Source: Atopsyche davidsoni | Lineage: Eukaryota > Arthropoda > Insecta > Trichoptera > Hydrobiosidae | Direction: 5' to 3' | Length of the DNA stretch: 64,000 bases | Assembly (NCBI GenBank): GCA_022113835.1 | Contig: JAILWY010000006.1 | Location: 7,750,001 to 7,814,000, forward strand | Shown here: positions 8,961 through 22,125 of the stretch, piece after piece | How the letters are laid out: the number at the start of each line of letters is the position of its first letter | Position numbering within the stretch: position 1 is the stretch's first letter | Program-made: the position numbers and the translations under genes | Notes under the pieces: generated by a model | What the model was told of the DNA's origin: nothing | The model's database searches: none | Seen by the model: only the letters and a program-made list of their open reading frames with translations

Positions 8961-11930
8961 ATTTTGAATAAAACTTATATCCCAGCTTACACGGTTCCGG
9001 AGAGTTTGTAAAACACTCATCTAAGAGAGATATTACTAAGGATACCCTCAATAACTCAAACTTATATAAAATCAAACTATTCCACAGTACTCAAATGATA
9101 TATATGTTTGCGTGATATTTTACTTATAAATTTCAGCCTCGTTTTAATTAACACTGAAAAAGTATAAAAAAATTCTTACTGTTAATAAAATCTTTTTAAA
9201 AAATTATTATGAAATTGCTTTGTTGCAATTCAAGTATCCCTTGAATTACGTTGATATTTAAGTAGATTTGTGTAAATATAAATACAGTAGACATATTTGT
9301 AAATTTTACATAAAATCGAAGTACTTTTTATATAAAATAAATATTTTATTGAATAATTGAATTAATAGATTGATTATAAGCAAGCATTAGTTTTAGAATT
9401 AATATTGATGGCTGGTTAGATATATATTTCACTATTACTTTTAAATGTAGATTCTTGTTTGTTTTTATAGACAAAATATAAACGCTAAGAGTAATTAAAA
9501 ACGTATGTTTGTAAATGTATCTTTAAAATGTGATTAAGGCAATAGTGATAACTAAAAAGAAAATCAAGTAAATATATTTTTTTAAATAATTCAACTACTC
9601 ATTTTTTCAGTATAAGATAAACATAGGACCATTTTCATTTTTGACATATTTATAAATATATATTTTTTTTTATTTTAATTAGCAAAAATTTAAATTATTT
9701 ATTATATTAAAAATTAAAAATATATATTCCCTTTTTTCTCAAGAGAAGTTTTCAAGAACTTTTAAAGTGACATTTTATGTTAGAAATAGAAATTGTTGTT
9801 TAATTTTTGTTTATTTCAATATATTCAATTTTTCATTAAAAAACAATCGAGTACAACTCCATTTATGAAGCGATAGTGCATTTTTGATAAAACTCAATAA
9901 AGCATCATAAAAATAACTTTATTTTTGTAATTAAAAAAAACCATAAAAGGCGCGGTTAAAATAAACATTGTTAATAAAACGCCAGGTTAAAAAGTTCATT
10001 TATCATTACTTATTTTAAGATTGCTGTATTTTTATGCAAAACGCCGTTAATACACCTGACTAAGTTTTACAAAAAATGCTCAAGCAAGCCAGAGCTGCGA
10101 GAGAAAAATAATTAAAATCTAAAGAGAAAGTTTTTCACTTCAGCTTGTTGTGAGACAGAAGCGTTTTGTGAGAGCGCCTTTGAGAGCAATGTTTATGAAG
10201 TTAATGGGGTATATCTCCGTATTTATACCCTAGTATAAAGTTGAAGAGTGCTGTACTATAAGAGTACTCAGTAATATAAATTTAAATGTAGCAATGAATA
10301 CAGTAAAATAATTAAGAAAATGTATTATTTTAACTTGTGGGTGACATCCAGGCTGGGATCAACCAAACTAGGAGCTTGAAGTAACTCATTTAATTAAATT
10401 TAAATTCTTCATGCAAAATTATTTGATTGTGTAACATTTGCTCAATTCAAAGTGATTCCATGACATATGTATGAAAAAAAAGCATATTTATAGTAAATCA
10501 GGTTTATGATGTTTTGGTAATTCATATATTCGTTTGTAATTTTTTATTTTAGTTACTATACTTTTGTTATAAATATACTATGTAAACATACTATGTAAAC
10601 ATAATATGTATGTATGGTGAAACCTGTTTTACACTTAAGGTTGTTAGATCACAGAGAATAATAGCATTTGCCGCATTGGTTTTCTATTCAAAAGATTATT
10701 ATTTTTATTAGGGTGAAATGAAATTACTTTCTTATAATGCAGTAGGAAAAGTTGCAGAGAGTAAAAGTCATGCCAATTAAGATGTCTCATAAAATAAAAA
10801 ATAAAAATTAATTGACCCTTACAATATCATTTCAGTCGCGGTAGAAAGCAAAATATACAGATAGAATTTATTTCAATAGAAGTTCTAACGATTAAAAAAT
10901 GTGGTATTAAAAATATAAAGATCCTTTGTAGTAGTTAAAAACGTCAAACGGGTTGAGTAAAATAATATTAAGTAATGTAAAAAAATAAAAATTTATAAAT
11001 AAATAAAAAAAATAGAAATAAAGTATATACCTGAAAATGGCAATCTAAATGAAATTAAAATTATAAAATAAAGCTGTTGATCTTTTTGCTGTATTTGAAA
11101 TTTTCGAATACATATATGATCCTTAAAATACGATGTAAATGTTTTATATTTTAAAGCATGTTTATTGCTTTCCAATTTTAGAATATATATTTTATTAAAT
11201 AATATAACAAACTCGTAAATTATAAATACAGGTGTTCTTTTTGATATTTTAACATTAATCATATTTTTTGCTTACTATAACATTGTCTGGCATCTATACG
11301 ATGATATATAAATCATGTGATAAACCTTATCTGTTTAATATTACAATTTACAGAAATTTTTTATAACATGATTTAAGGTAATGGATTTTTCATGCACTTT
11401 AAAATTGAAATAGATAAGTGTTGAGAATATTATATATTTAAAATAAAAAAATGATAAATTTTGATCTTTACTTATAGATAAAATAATAAACAGTTAGTTA
11501 TTAAACAAAACATTCAAAACAATAGTCTAAGAGAATATTGATCTTTTTGATGCAACTGAATGTTTTATCGTTTCTTGTATGAATCGATTACTTAAAATTG
11601 GTGAAATATGAGTGTATTTATTTAACATAATAGGTTCTTATATGAACTGTTAATTTGCAACCATAAATAAGTCTGAATAGAAGTGTTATGCAGATCAAAT
11701 AAATTTTATATGATTAGCATAGAATTTATAAAAATACGTGCTATGAACATTTTTCACACTTGTAAGGTTATAAAACCCTTCTCTTTATAATTAACATCTT
11801 CTGGTTAATTAAAAAAAAAAAAAAAAGTTTTATGTATTTAGATACAATAATGTACTCATAATCATAAAAATATCAACAAAGCTTTTCAAAGTAAGTATAC
11901 TCATACTTAGTACTAGACACAATCGACTTC
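8961..11930. other. AT-rich non-coding desert
   Basis: No gene recognised. A slightly GC-richer patch lies at 10070-10210. A short tandem word (ACTATGTAAACATA) repeats near 10577-10605. The 89-codon minus frame 10993-11262 is low-complexity and AT-driven. Confidence 0.5.
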
Positions 11931-12520
11931 CAGCTGGAAGGCAAGACAGAAAAAAAAATCATTCATCTTTACGCGTCAAATGACTCTTACTAGAGGGTAG
12001 TCAAGCCGATCGGAGTGGATCGCACCGATAATCGCCCCAACCCCCTGACACCCCCACCCTGAATCATCTCGAACCATTAACCATCGACACTCGGGGCTCC
12101 CGGTCCTCGGTCTGATTAATTACAACAAAAAATGTCAAGCAAGTAAAACATTTCATTACGATACTTTTGTCCCTTCTTTAAGAATTCGTTGGACTGTGGG
12201 TCTTTCGGGTTTAAGTCCAAGTGTTTATGAACTGGAGAGTTTATATTGTAATACAGATAATTGACTGTATTATTTTATATTCCGTTTATTTATAAAAATA
12301 AATGTTGACGTAATACTAACACTCATTCTCCGGCGTAAATATATATCCCATTCATATATTTTTTTATAAGACTACACAAGCTTAAAGTTTAAATTTTCCA
12401 CCTATCCAGACCGTTCACACACAAAAAGCCACACTTATCATAAGCCTCCTCTAAGTCTTTTCTAATCACCATTTGTGCCATGGGTTCGTGCAAAATTAAG
12501 AAAGAACTAAATTAAAAGAA
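11931..12520. other. GC-rich island, possible regulatory DNA
   Basis: The section 11990-12120 is C-rich (CCCCAACCCCCTGACACCCC near 12035) and carries GATAATC and TGATTAATTA homeodomain-type words. No coding frame. A second patch near 12395-12500 is C-rich and plain. Confidence 0.35.
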
Positions 12521-14880
12521 AATAATTACTCTCTATAGGTATATTTAGGGAAAACAAGTTGAGGGAAACTGGCAGGGAACGAAATTGTGTTGAGTTGAAA
12601 ATATATGTAAATACACAGCTTAATAGCACAGAATAAATAGTTTTTCAATTAAATCTCGACGATTATGTAATAAATAAAAAAAAAAACATTTTAGGCTAAT
12701 ACTTTGGCAAACTCTTCAGTAGAATACTGTTTTATATTTTTAATAGTCAAGCTATGTAAAAAAAATGTGGCGTTTTTATTTTAGTAGGTGGAAAAAATTT
12801 GAGCACATAGAATTCCCAGTGGTTGGTAAAATTGCCTACAAAAACCTTGTGTTATACAGAAGCGTAACAATTCTGTTCGCAATAACCCTGGGACAAGTGC
12901 CGACCCGCTATCAAAGAGAGAAAACATTATCTATAGAATATGCTTGGAAAATAAAAGCTACCACAGGGCACAAAGAAATTTCAATGACTTTTAAATAATA
13001 GCTTCAGATAGACTGTACTGATATGATAATAATATTGCTGAAATTTATTAAAACAGGGCTGAAGTATAAATCTATAAATAAAAAAATTCTATCGTTATAG
13101 AACTTATGTATATGACTAGATTCGTTATGTGATTTTCAAATCAATTATATTATAAGCTGTTTGTTATACATAGCAAAATGACTAATGTTGACATGGAGTT
13201 TTATAATTTATTCAATTTTAAAAATATTTGGCCAACAGACATAATTTACGTGGATGTGCCAAATATAAAAAAATCTTACAGTTGATACTTTCAATGTGAA
13301 CACTGCAAAAATAACACCTAGAAAACTTTATTATAAAAGGACACAAAAAATTGCCAAGTAGATTCTTTCATGAGAGCAATTTTTAGATTATTTTCTAGAT
13401 CTATAATGGCATTACTCAATGAGACAGAGAATTAGCTTTATTTGTACGGCGTGGATAAGTCTTCATAATCATTTAATACAAATTCTCTATTGTGTTGCCA
13501 TTTTGACGGTTTGCTTTATTCCCCGAAATATCACTTTCAAGAGCCGGAGTCGCGAGGCAAGGACTGGGCCCTTTTGTGCTGGTAATTTGCAATTCTGCGA
13601 CGCTTATAAAGTTGTGGTAATCTTTATAAAACTGTCTAACTGAGGCTCGCCTTCTGTCTGTGCAGACTACAAGAGTGATTATTTAAATTGCACTGCTCCA
13701 GACAAAGACAAGTTGTATATATTAGCGAGATGTGACGTTTGTGGATTAATTTTATAATTCAAAGTCAAATAATTAGAAACTGCGCCATCCATGCGAATGT
13801 GCCATGTCTTTTGTTCAATTTCAATAACCACAGCTAATTGGTAGCCGATGAATATTAATAAAATATTTATATAAACCCATATTTTTCACTCGTACAGGTT
13901 TATTGTGAACACAATATTTTTTTAATGTATTCGGTAAAACGTATTATAAATTTATTCTGTCGTACATTATTACATACATGTACATGTTTAAACACTCTAG
14001 ATTTTTACTATGCGTCAAAGCTTATTTGTCAATGTTAAGACATGTTTGACTTTGTCATAAAAAAAAAAGATTTTCATTTTAATATAAGACCAAACTCTCG
14101 TTTAATAAAGGCTACTTAAAAATGATACTTATGCCAATAAAAAAAAGCATCATTTATAAAAAATATAATATGCTCAAAAGGTATTCAATTTGAAATGCAA
14201 TTCACACACCAAAGGAAAATATTTTAATGAAATCACTTGTAACTTTGACGAGAGTTTTTATTTTTTTATTGCAAAAGTCTAACCAAAGCAAAAGTGCATT
14301 TAATTTCACAAAACCTACATCGTGCATTCAGTATTCGCCGATTGAATGAAAAACTTGACTATATTATTAAATGGTGAAAGAGTTTGCACCAGTTTTATAA
14401 AATAAATCCAGTATTCTTTCAAGTGAACTAAACCGAACTATTAAAACAGTTTGGTTTATTTATATTTACTTTTAAACTACGTTTTACTGCTTTTTAGTTA
14501 AAGTTTGATAAAACGAACTGTATTAAACAAATACAAATAAAGTAAGTATTGCAACTATGCTTGTTAAACCTTAAAAGTGACTCTTACTTATTTTGTTAAA
14601 GATATGTAACGTTTATATTAATTGGATGGAATGATAAAATAAATAAATTTTTACTATTAGTAATAATAGTAATACTTATTATTTGATGGCACTTTATAGT
14701 TTGATTACACGTGAATATAAATGATTATACTGTTGCCTTAAACGATTTTCAGTTTCTAACTAAACATAGTAATTCACCTTTATTATGTACATAACATATA
14801 CGCAAAATACTGTCATATCAAAACATACTTGAAGGTTTGAAACTATGAACGTCGTATGAACATTCTCTCAGCTACAATGT
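12521..14880. other. AT-rich non-coding stretch with weak GC patches
   Basis: Patches at 12800-12960, 13500-13650 and 13770-13860 are less AT-rich. The frames 12765-12998 and 13419-13643 lie in them but have no recognised domain, no clear splice signals and no repeat homology, so I do not call them genes. Confidence 0.4.
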
Positions 14881-15480
14881 GGCAACCCACGAATAAAAAC
14901 CCAAACACTGTGACGTCACAGATATCGACTTTAAGGGTTACCACGTTATGATATTTACTAATTGTTTTATTTTAGCAATCCACAAAATCAATATGAACAG
15001 TAAAAATAATATAGGAATGCAATTTTATGTATTTGAGCTCAACGGCGCGGTTATATTGTTATACCAATTATTTTTACACTTTATTTTATTTTTACTCATG
15101 TTTTGATTTATGCTGGTAGCAAAACATTCATTTGATAAAAAAATTATATTATATAAATTATAAATGTGTTTATTCAAATAAAACAACCCTATCGCTTGAG
15201 AATACGAAAAAGATGCATCTTTGCCCGTAGGGTTTATTAACCCTACGCGCTTCATACTAGGTAATACTCTGAAAGCGCAGAGTACCGCGGAAAGAAGATT
15301 TCTTATATCTCTAACAAAAGTCTTTGGTGGTTACCAGCGAGGCGTTTTTCTATGCCACAACGACGACGTCTCGTTGTGAGATTTATTAATATGGCGGAGG
15401 GCTTATTGTGCTAAGTAGAATTTTTCTTGCAGCGATATTATTAAGACAGAGTATTTTTTTTCAGTACAGCTGAGTGAGCT
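14881..15480. promoter_or_regulatory. Patch with a perfect CRE palindrome and a 9-bp inverted repeat
   Basis: CTGTGACGTCACAG at 14909-14922 is a perfect palindrome around the CRE consensus TGACGTCA. At 15226-15247 CGTAGGGTT and AACCCTACG form a perfect inverted repeat with a 4-base spacer. From 15270 to 15420 the DNA is mid-GC with ATGGCGG and CGACGACG words. The 76-codon minus frame 15025-15255 has no domain. Confidence 0.35.
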
Positions 15481-16540
15481 GTTGAAGGAAATAGTATAAT
15501 ACGAGTATATATATAAAAAAAATATTTTTTAAATATATTAGACGTATTAAGTTTGATGTTTTAAAATATTCACGAGTCGTAGTAATATTTAAAAAAAATT
15601 ATTTACATATCTGAAAACTTGCATTTTTATTAGGAATCGAATCGAAGCTGTTTTTAGACAGTCTATTAACTCATAAAGCAACGATAAAAATATTTTGAAA
15701 TATGTACATGTAAATCTATTGCCTTACTAACCGTTTTTTCAATCTTTAAACGAGATACTGTTATCATAATATGCATTTAGAAATGTACGAACCTAACCTA
15801 ACCCATGGGTTAATTTCCAAAATCTCATCACTGTATTTTATAAAAGTTACAATTACTAAATAAAGCTTTACGTGTATACTTCTCATAAAAATGACCCTTT
15901 TTAATTATTCCATATATTATTCAATTTAATCATATGATTTTTGTTATGAGAATTCATGTATTTACAAACCCGTATGCATTATTAACCGAAATATGTATTG
16001 AACATAGCTAGAAAAAATCAACAACGAAAATAAGAAGAAAGAAATGATATAGAAAACTTTTTGATAATTTACACTTTGTAATTGAAAATAAACCAAACTA
16101 TATTTAGTCGAATACCTTTCGTTCTAAATTAATTAATTGTCATCCACATGGACAATCTCGTCACTGACAAGCGAGGTGATTTGATTAAACAGGATAATTG
16201 ATTCACCAACAGGTAAAGAGGCTCCTGGTAGGCTGTAGTGCGACACCTTTATCAAATAAATAATGTAAACGAATTTATACAAGACTTATGACGTTTTCGT
16301 AACAGTGCTAGCTTAAAATTTAAATGACGAGATTCATTTGAAGCCCTTTTTATTTTCAAAAATAGCTCTATTCGAATTTAACTTGTTAAAAGACGACAGT
16401 TATAATGTATGAAACAATTATAAGACGATCCTCAAAGTCTCATCACAGATGAAAGAGTCTTGCACAAAATGCAAATAAAATAAAATTAAAAGCATTGATC
16501 TCAAATAAGATTTAATTTTTTAACTGTTTTGACGATTTTT
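15481..16540. other. AT-rich non-coding stretch
   Basis: No gene. AACCTAACCTAACCC at 15790-15804 is a two- to three-unit CCTAA (TTAGG complement) run. A patch at 16135-16255 has TAAACAGGATAATTGATTC, a homeodomain-like word. Confidence 0.45.
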
Positions 16541-16960
16541 CAAAAATGTTTTTAGGTTTTCGTAATTCTCGTCGTTTCTCCCTTATTCGACCCCCGCTGG
16601 GGGAGCGAGCGTTCCGGAGCCTTCGCGTCGAAAAAATTGAAACTCGGCGATGACATGAAAGTAGATTAACGGAGCGCATCAAACAAAAGCAGAAGAAACT
16701 GGGAGTGCTTCGGGAACTTCCAAAAAACATCATTCGAAATTCTCAAAGGGAAAAAAACTGCCACGCGCCGAGGCCTCATCCATCATGCTCGGTTTGCATG
16801 CGACCCCGAACCACGCGTGGCGGGGCGACTTGCATAGCAACAAAAATATTATCTGCCCCGAGATTCCATGGTCCTTATCCTGAGTATAGTACCTGCAACG
16901 TTTGTATGCAACGTTTCAGTATTGAAAATACAGCGCAATTTCGGTACTAAAAATATTTAT
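16541..16960. other. GC-rich island, possible regulatory DNA
   Basis: CpG-rich sequence with GACCCCCGCTGGGGGAGCG near 16592 and CGAACCACGCGTGGCGGGGC near 16808. The 81-codon plus frame 16705-16950 and 73-codon minus frame 16512-16733 overlap it and show no recognisable domain. Confidence 0.4.
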
Positions 16961-17090
16961 GGCCATCTAACTGAGTACAAATTTATTCTTGACCAAAAAA
17001 CTTTGATCACAAGTAAACACGATTTTAATACAACGCAGAATTAAATTTTTTATAAAAACAAATTATTTATTGGAATACTTTGTTTATGCG

Positions 17091-17345
17091 TAAAGTCCAC
17101 GCCACTGCTTGGGCCTATCTTAGGTAGCAGAAGCGTAGCCTCCACTGGCGTCTTATTCATCCCCGTGAGCGGGTAGGTGGGGTGGTGCGTTGCCACCCTC
17201 GTAAAAAGGCACTGCGTCAAAATCGCACCCCTAATGCCGGACGATATTCAAATCTTGTCCGTGCCGGTGATAAACTCGCGTGCGTATAATGTGGATAGTT
17301 ACCGTGTGGGGTGGTCGGGTGCATGACGTGAGCAATGGCTAAATA
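17091..17345. repeat. Possible dispersed repeat fragment of unknown family
   Basis: A sharply bounded mid-GC block (GCCACTGCTTGGGCCTATCT at 17101 to GTGAGCAATGGCTAAAT at 17330) between AT-rich flanks. It has the texture of an insect LINE or SINE fragment, but no open frame, terminal repeat or second copy in this window supports a family. Confidence 0.25.
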
Positions 17346-17880
17346 AACGACCAATGAGCTTAGTCTAAAATAAATCAATGGTTTATGTCAGGAAGGCTTT
17401 GGCAGGCGTTGTTATTAGTTGGTACGGCTTCTTGGATGTTGAGCTACTAGAAGTTTTCAGACAAAAAAATTTTGAAGGTGTTGGAACGTTAGAGAAAACT
17501 TCAAGCAGGTCAACACCCAAAAACATATAATTGGTATTTATATTGCTCGATGTATTTACTTGAATATATGTACGCGGTCAGAGCCTACCGTTCAAAATCA
17601 AGGTAATTAAGTTGAAGCTCCCAAATGCATTACCAATCATTCGAATAATTGATTGCAGGTATCAGATAATACCGCCCGGTATAATAGATTTAGTTAGACG
17701 GGAATATTCGTCATGCATATTCAGTAGACAATTCGACAATGTCAATTACTCACATCATAGTGGATTTACAGACGTGGCGGACCGATGTGCCGCGCAACAA
17801 TTTATAGGAGATCGAAGCTTGCCAATTGATTCCTCAGCTGAATATTTGCATGGATCGATTTGGATAGATAATCTATTATA
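17346..17880. other. Mid-GC patch rich in homeodomain and POU-like words
   Basis: From 17600 to 17880 the words TAATTAAG, TAATTGATTG, ATGCATATTC and a perfect octamer ATTTGCAT (17845-17852) cluster together. The 89-codon plus frame 17612-17881 spans this block but has no recognisable domain. The motif clustering suggests a conserved non-coding element. Confidence 0.3.
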
Positions 17881-20520
17881 AGTTCAAAATTGAAATTGTA
17901 GTTAATTTCTTTTAAAAGCTTCTCACGACACTGTGATGCAATAATAAAGAATTTAGCATGCTCGTGATCTCCGAGCTATCAATATATTCATGTTTGTTGT
18001 TTCAATATAAAGTATTACAATTTCAAAAAGTGTGACTTTTATCAATAAAATAAAATATCAAGTTTTAATGAATGGAACTTTTGATACTGTGATATCAAAA
18101 ACTGTGAAAAAACAATATTGAATTTTTTACAAATAAATACATTTTTTATAAGTAAAATATGTACTTTAATGTTGTATTTACCAATCAAATTTTATCCATT
18201 CTCAAACAAATATTTGTTTAAGAATATATCTTATGAAAAGAATTCATTCTAAAAAATATACGATTTAAATAAATTTAATAGGTTTTTGATTATTATTTTA
18301 CAATTAGTACAATTTATGTAATTATAATATCTCATCTCGGATATTTTAGTAACTTTATTGATACCAAACATGTAAAAATAATGTTTTTAAATTTTTTACA
18401 TTAGTTTAAAAAAAAACTCTGACGTAAAGCTTAATATTTTATACCTTTTAGTTAATTGACATGACTCAAGATTAGAATCACGAATGTTACTTTATTTGAA
18501 ATTGATTACAAAACACCCCTATTTTATAGAGTTGAATATTAATTTACAATATACAAAGCGAGCGTGATTTTTCTCATATATTAAACAAAGAGTGAATACA
18601 AATTACAAACATGTTCTGTGAAGCAGATTCTGATTATAAACACGCTTATATTTTCAGATTACTTTCAGTTGATTTTCATAATACAAGCAATCACCCGTTT
18701 TCTAAATCTGTGCAAATTTTCATTTACATGATTTTGTTCGAATTCAATTTGCGTCAATTGAATAGGTTTATTAGAGCGTCACTTTCATTAGCTGCGAATT
18801 CATTTTCTCCAAAATTATAATCAGGAATCCAACAAAGTTGGGGCACTGTTTCATTAAAATACAATCAGAACCAATTTATCAACTCGCCGAAAATAATATC
18901 GATCAAATTTAACGCTCGATTTACCTAATTGACAAATGTATATAAAAATGTTTCATAAAATATAATACCCAATTTATTAACTGTAAGAAAACAATTATGA
19001 AGAGGCCCTCATTATATAAATTAATTTAATAATATATACGCATATATAACTCATTCATTTTGGCATTCATTATTTTAGGATCAAATGATCAAACATATGG
19101 GTTTTGTGCTGAAATATGAATAAATAATTTTTATGTGTTACAATTACAATTATTGAGCTAATAATAAGATTTTTTTTTTCAATTGTTAAATTTAGTAAAT
19201 AATGCAGTAGAAATATACAAGGTAAGATTTTGCTTCGGCTCAAATATACTTTTGTATTAAAAACTCCTTCAAACAAAAACAAAAGTTTTATAATCTAACA
19301 ACGATCCATCTAAGTCTTACAAACAACCACAAAACATTGAAAAACAAATTTCCCCTTTCTCAACATCCCGGCGATGACGTCACATCTCTCGATCACATAT
19401 TCTGAAGATTGAAAACAATAAGGCAATGCTCAAAAGTTGCACCACAACTCACAACTGAATAGTCACTAGCTAATGGCTTCAATTTGTTTTAGGCATTTTT
19501 TTTTTACATAGATCACCTGCAACTATAATTTAAATTAATACAGCAAAATACTGAATTTACACTTTTTTTCCTTGTGCAGGTTGAGAATAATTTTTTTCGT
19601 GTAATTCCATTACCTCAATAATGATACACTCATAATAATGTTTTCAGTATTCAGTGAGCTACCCTGTACGTACGTCGAATGTGAATCACAAGTATTCCTG
19701 TTCTCCCATACCATCCAGCACTTGACAATTAAATTCCACCTGAAACTGCTGGGAAACGTTTCGACAGTAGTTCGAATTATCAAAACAAGTCCCCAGAATT
19801 GAGGAGTTGTAGACAAGTTGGCTAATTGTACATTCCATGTCTGGAACGCTTGTAATCTATCATTCCATGATAATGAACTTAAGACATTTATAATAAGATA
19901 TTCATTGATGAATTTAAATATAATATGTGATCTTTGAGCTTATTTATTTGTATGTGTGAAATGAAACTATTGATCACAAATTTTGTTTTTAAGTACGTTT
20001 CAGTTATATTTCATGAATTGTCTCGTTATGAAAACTATTGTTATATGAAACAAGAATTCCAAAGAAAAAATAAAAGTATATATTATTAGTATTACTTCCA
20101 TACAAAAAAGCTTTCACTCAATAATATATAATATCTATGAGTTACTTAAATATAACAGGTCTTAAAATATATTTTACTACATTTATACTTTAGTCATGTG
20201 TTTTATTTTAGTATTTACGAGACTGTAACGTTTGATTTGAATATTAAATTATCAGTTTTGGATTAATTTAAAAGGGCAGGATGCCAATTGGTGGCATTCA
20301 AAAGTTTTCATTTATATAATACCGATTACTAAAGCTTTCAATATTAAAGGAAATATCGACTGTCAAAAAATTTATTGGTTTTGCTTATATTTTTCATATT
20401 ATAAACAATATTTTAATCATCTGCTAATGTCAAGCTTTATAATATTTATTTTGGTTTTTATAATAAAAATAAACTTTAAGTAATAAATTATACATTTCAA
20501 TATTAGTTGTTTTCTTAGAT
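17881..20520. other. AT-rich non-coding stretch with a mid-GC patch
   Basis: Nothing is recognised in the AT-rich part. The patch 19360-19870 has a CRE consensus TGACGTCA (19375-19382) and a stretch 19630-19860 with less biased composition. Short frames (18611, 19070, 19610) show no domain. Confidence 0.4.
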
Positions 20521-20550
20521 ACAAAAATGATCCCACGGAACTTAAATTAA

Positions 20551-21182
20551 TGTTTTATATGAAAAAATGTGTTTTCTCAAAATATGTACAAGTATGTATA
20601 AAATATTAAAATTATTTATTGGTGCTAATAACTATAATATTTCAATAAACGTATTTTCAACCGAACAATGAAAAAATATTTTTAAAAAAAAAACGAACAT
20701 TATAAAAGTTTGATTTCAACTGAAATTTTTTTTGAAAAAAAGCTATACGTATAAAATTTGAACCCATTTACTCCTGTTTCAAAAATGTATTTAATACGCT
20801 TATAATTTAATATGTTTTAGCTTTGTAATAAGTATGTTAAAACTATCTACGGAATTACATCTAATGAACAATCCAACGCAACTAATATTGATGTTTTATA
20901 TGAAAAAATGTGTTTTCTCAAAATCAATTCAAGTTATTTAATGGTGCTTATAACTTCAATATTTCAATAAACGTATTTTAACCGAGCAGTAAAAAAAAAT
21001 TTTAAAAAATAAATGAACATTATAAAAGTTTGATTTAAACTGAAATTTTTTTGGAAAAAAAGCTGTATGTATAAAATTTGAACTCCTGTTTCAAAAAATA
21101 TATTTATTACGCTTATAATTTACTATGTTCTAGCTTTGTAATAAGTATGTTAAAACTATCTACGGAATTACATCTAATGAAC
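20551..21182 (+). repeat. Direct tandem duplication, unit about 310-340 bp
   Basis: Unit 1 (20551-20869) and unit 2 (20892-21182) align end to end. Both open with TGTTTTATATGAAAAAATGT and close with CTATCTACGGAATTACATCT. Unit spacing is 341 at the start and 312 at the end because of indels, and divergence is moderate, so the duplication is not recent. No coding content. Confidence 0.85.
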
Positions 21183-21400
21183 CTGAAGCCACGTAAAATC
21201 AACCCCGAATACCTGCATGAACAAACGACCCCCGCTGCCGGAATACCGGCCCAGGCCGCGGCTGCTGGGGCCTTCTGCTCCGCTGCTGGGGAGGTTTATG
21301 CGGAAGTCCCGCAAGTCGGAAGGACATACATAAACCGGAAGAATGCGAAGATTTCAGGCTATGCCCGAGCCTGAAAGACGCGCCCGGCAATTAATAACAC
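21183..21400. other. GC-rich island directly after the duplication
   Basis: A strongly GC-rich block of about 200 bp (GGCCCAGGCCGCGGCTGCTG near 21250). Overlapping frames on both strands (21078-21374 plus, 21199-21390 minus) read Ala/Pro-rich and Arg-rich peptides with no known domain, as expected from a GC island. Could be regulatory or a short unrecognised exon. Confidence 0.35.
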
Positions 21401-21551
21401 CGGAAAGAAGTGGAATTTTCAGAAGTTACTATTTTTGTGTACAGACGTTGGTGTTTGAGTTTGTGTGCTTTTAAGTTTTGAGAAAAAAATGTTTAGAATA
21501 TTTATATGTATATTTCAAATTATTAAATAAAAATTTGATTAAGATAATATA

Positions 21552-22125
21552 TTAACACACTAAAGGCGGGGCGCGTATTGATTACGTTTTTGAATGTGTT
21601 TACTCTAAAAGCGGCAGAAGGTCATTTTACTCTTTAGGTTTACAGCTCTTAATGTTTGTTAAGGACTCGTCAACGTTATTTTTACCAATACTGTCCAGTG
21701 ATTCTGAACAAAGTGACAATGAAGAAGTGGAGTGGTCAGAGAATGATAATCCTCCAATTATTGAACAATTTTTAGGACATAGTGGTGTTGTTGTGATGCC
21801 AAGTAATCCGCAAAGTGTGTATGAAATGGTTCTACTTTTTAAAGGAAACGATTTATTTGACTACATGCAAATCAAAGAGTGTATAGACTAGATTTCACAC
21901 GTGCAATTTTACGCGAATTTTGTCTGCTTCGCACATTAGTTTAGTCAATTTGGTTACCCGCTTAAAATATAAATATAATATAAGCTATTGTGTAACAATA
22001 ACATTAAATTTATTAACAAAAAACTCGGGGTTGCTAAACGGAAGAAAAAAAAATCAAAGAGTGTATAGACTAGATTTCACACGCGCAATTTTACGCGAAG
22101 TTTACCCGCTTAAAGTGTGTTTTAA
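21552..22125 (+). mobile_element. piggyBac-derived non-autonomous element, copy 1
   Basis: Bounded by TTAA at 21552-21555 and 22122-22125. Ends are TTAA-CACACTAAAGGCGGGGCG and, inverted at the right, a CACACTTTAAGCGGG-type end. It keeps a transposase N-terminal fragment but no catalytic domain. Its 3' part is duplicated: a 47-bp unit occurs at 21871-21917 and 22053-22099 with one mismatch. The copy at 51122-51905 has the same duplication, so both descend from one deleted master. Confidence 0.8.
21652..21891 (+). pseudogene. piggyBac transposase N-terminal fragment (79 codons)
   Basis: The open frame has an acidic start (SSDSEQSDNEEVEWSENDNP), then FLGHSGVVVMPSNPQSVYEM, LFKGNDLFDYM and a stop. 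The order of acidic tail, F-x-G-x-x-G, then a hydrophobic stretch of the LFxxDLFDYxxxxE kind is that of the region just before the DDE domain in piggyBac transposases. All three catalytic Asp and the C-terminal Cys-rich domain are missing. It might be translated as a short peptide, but more likely it is a relic. Homologous, frame-damaged copies sit at 35262-35510 (minus) and 51260-51502. Confidence 0.6.
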
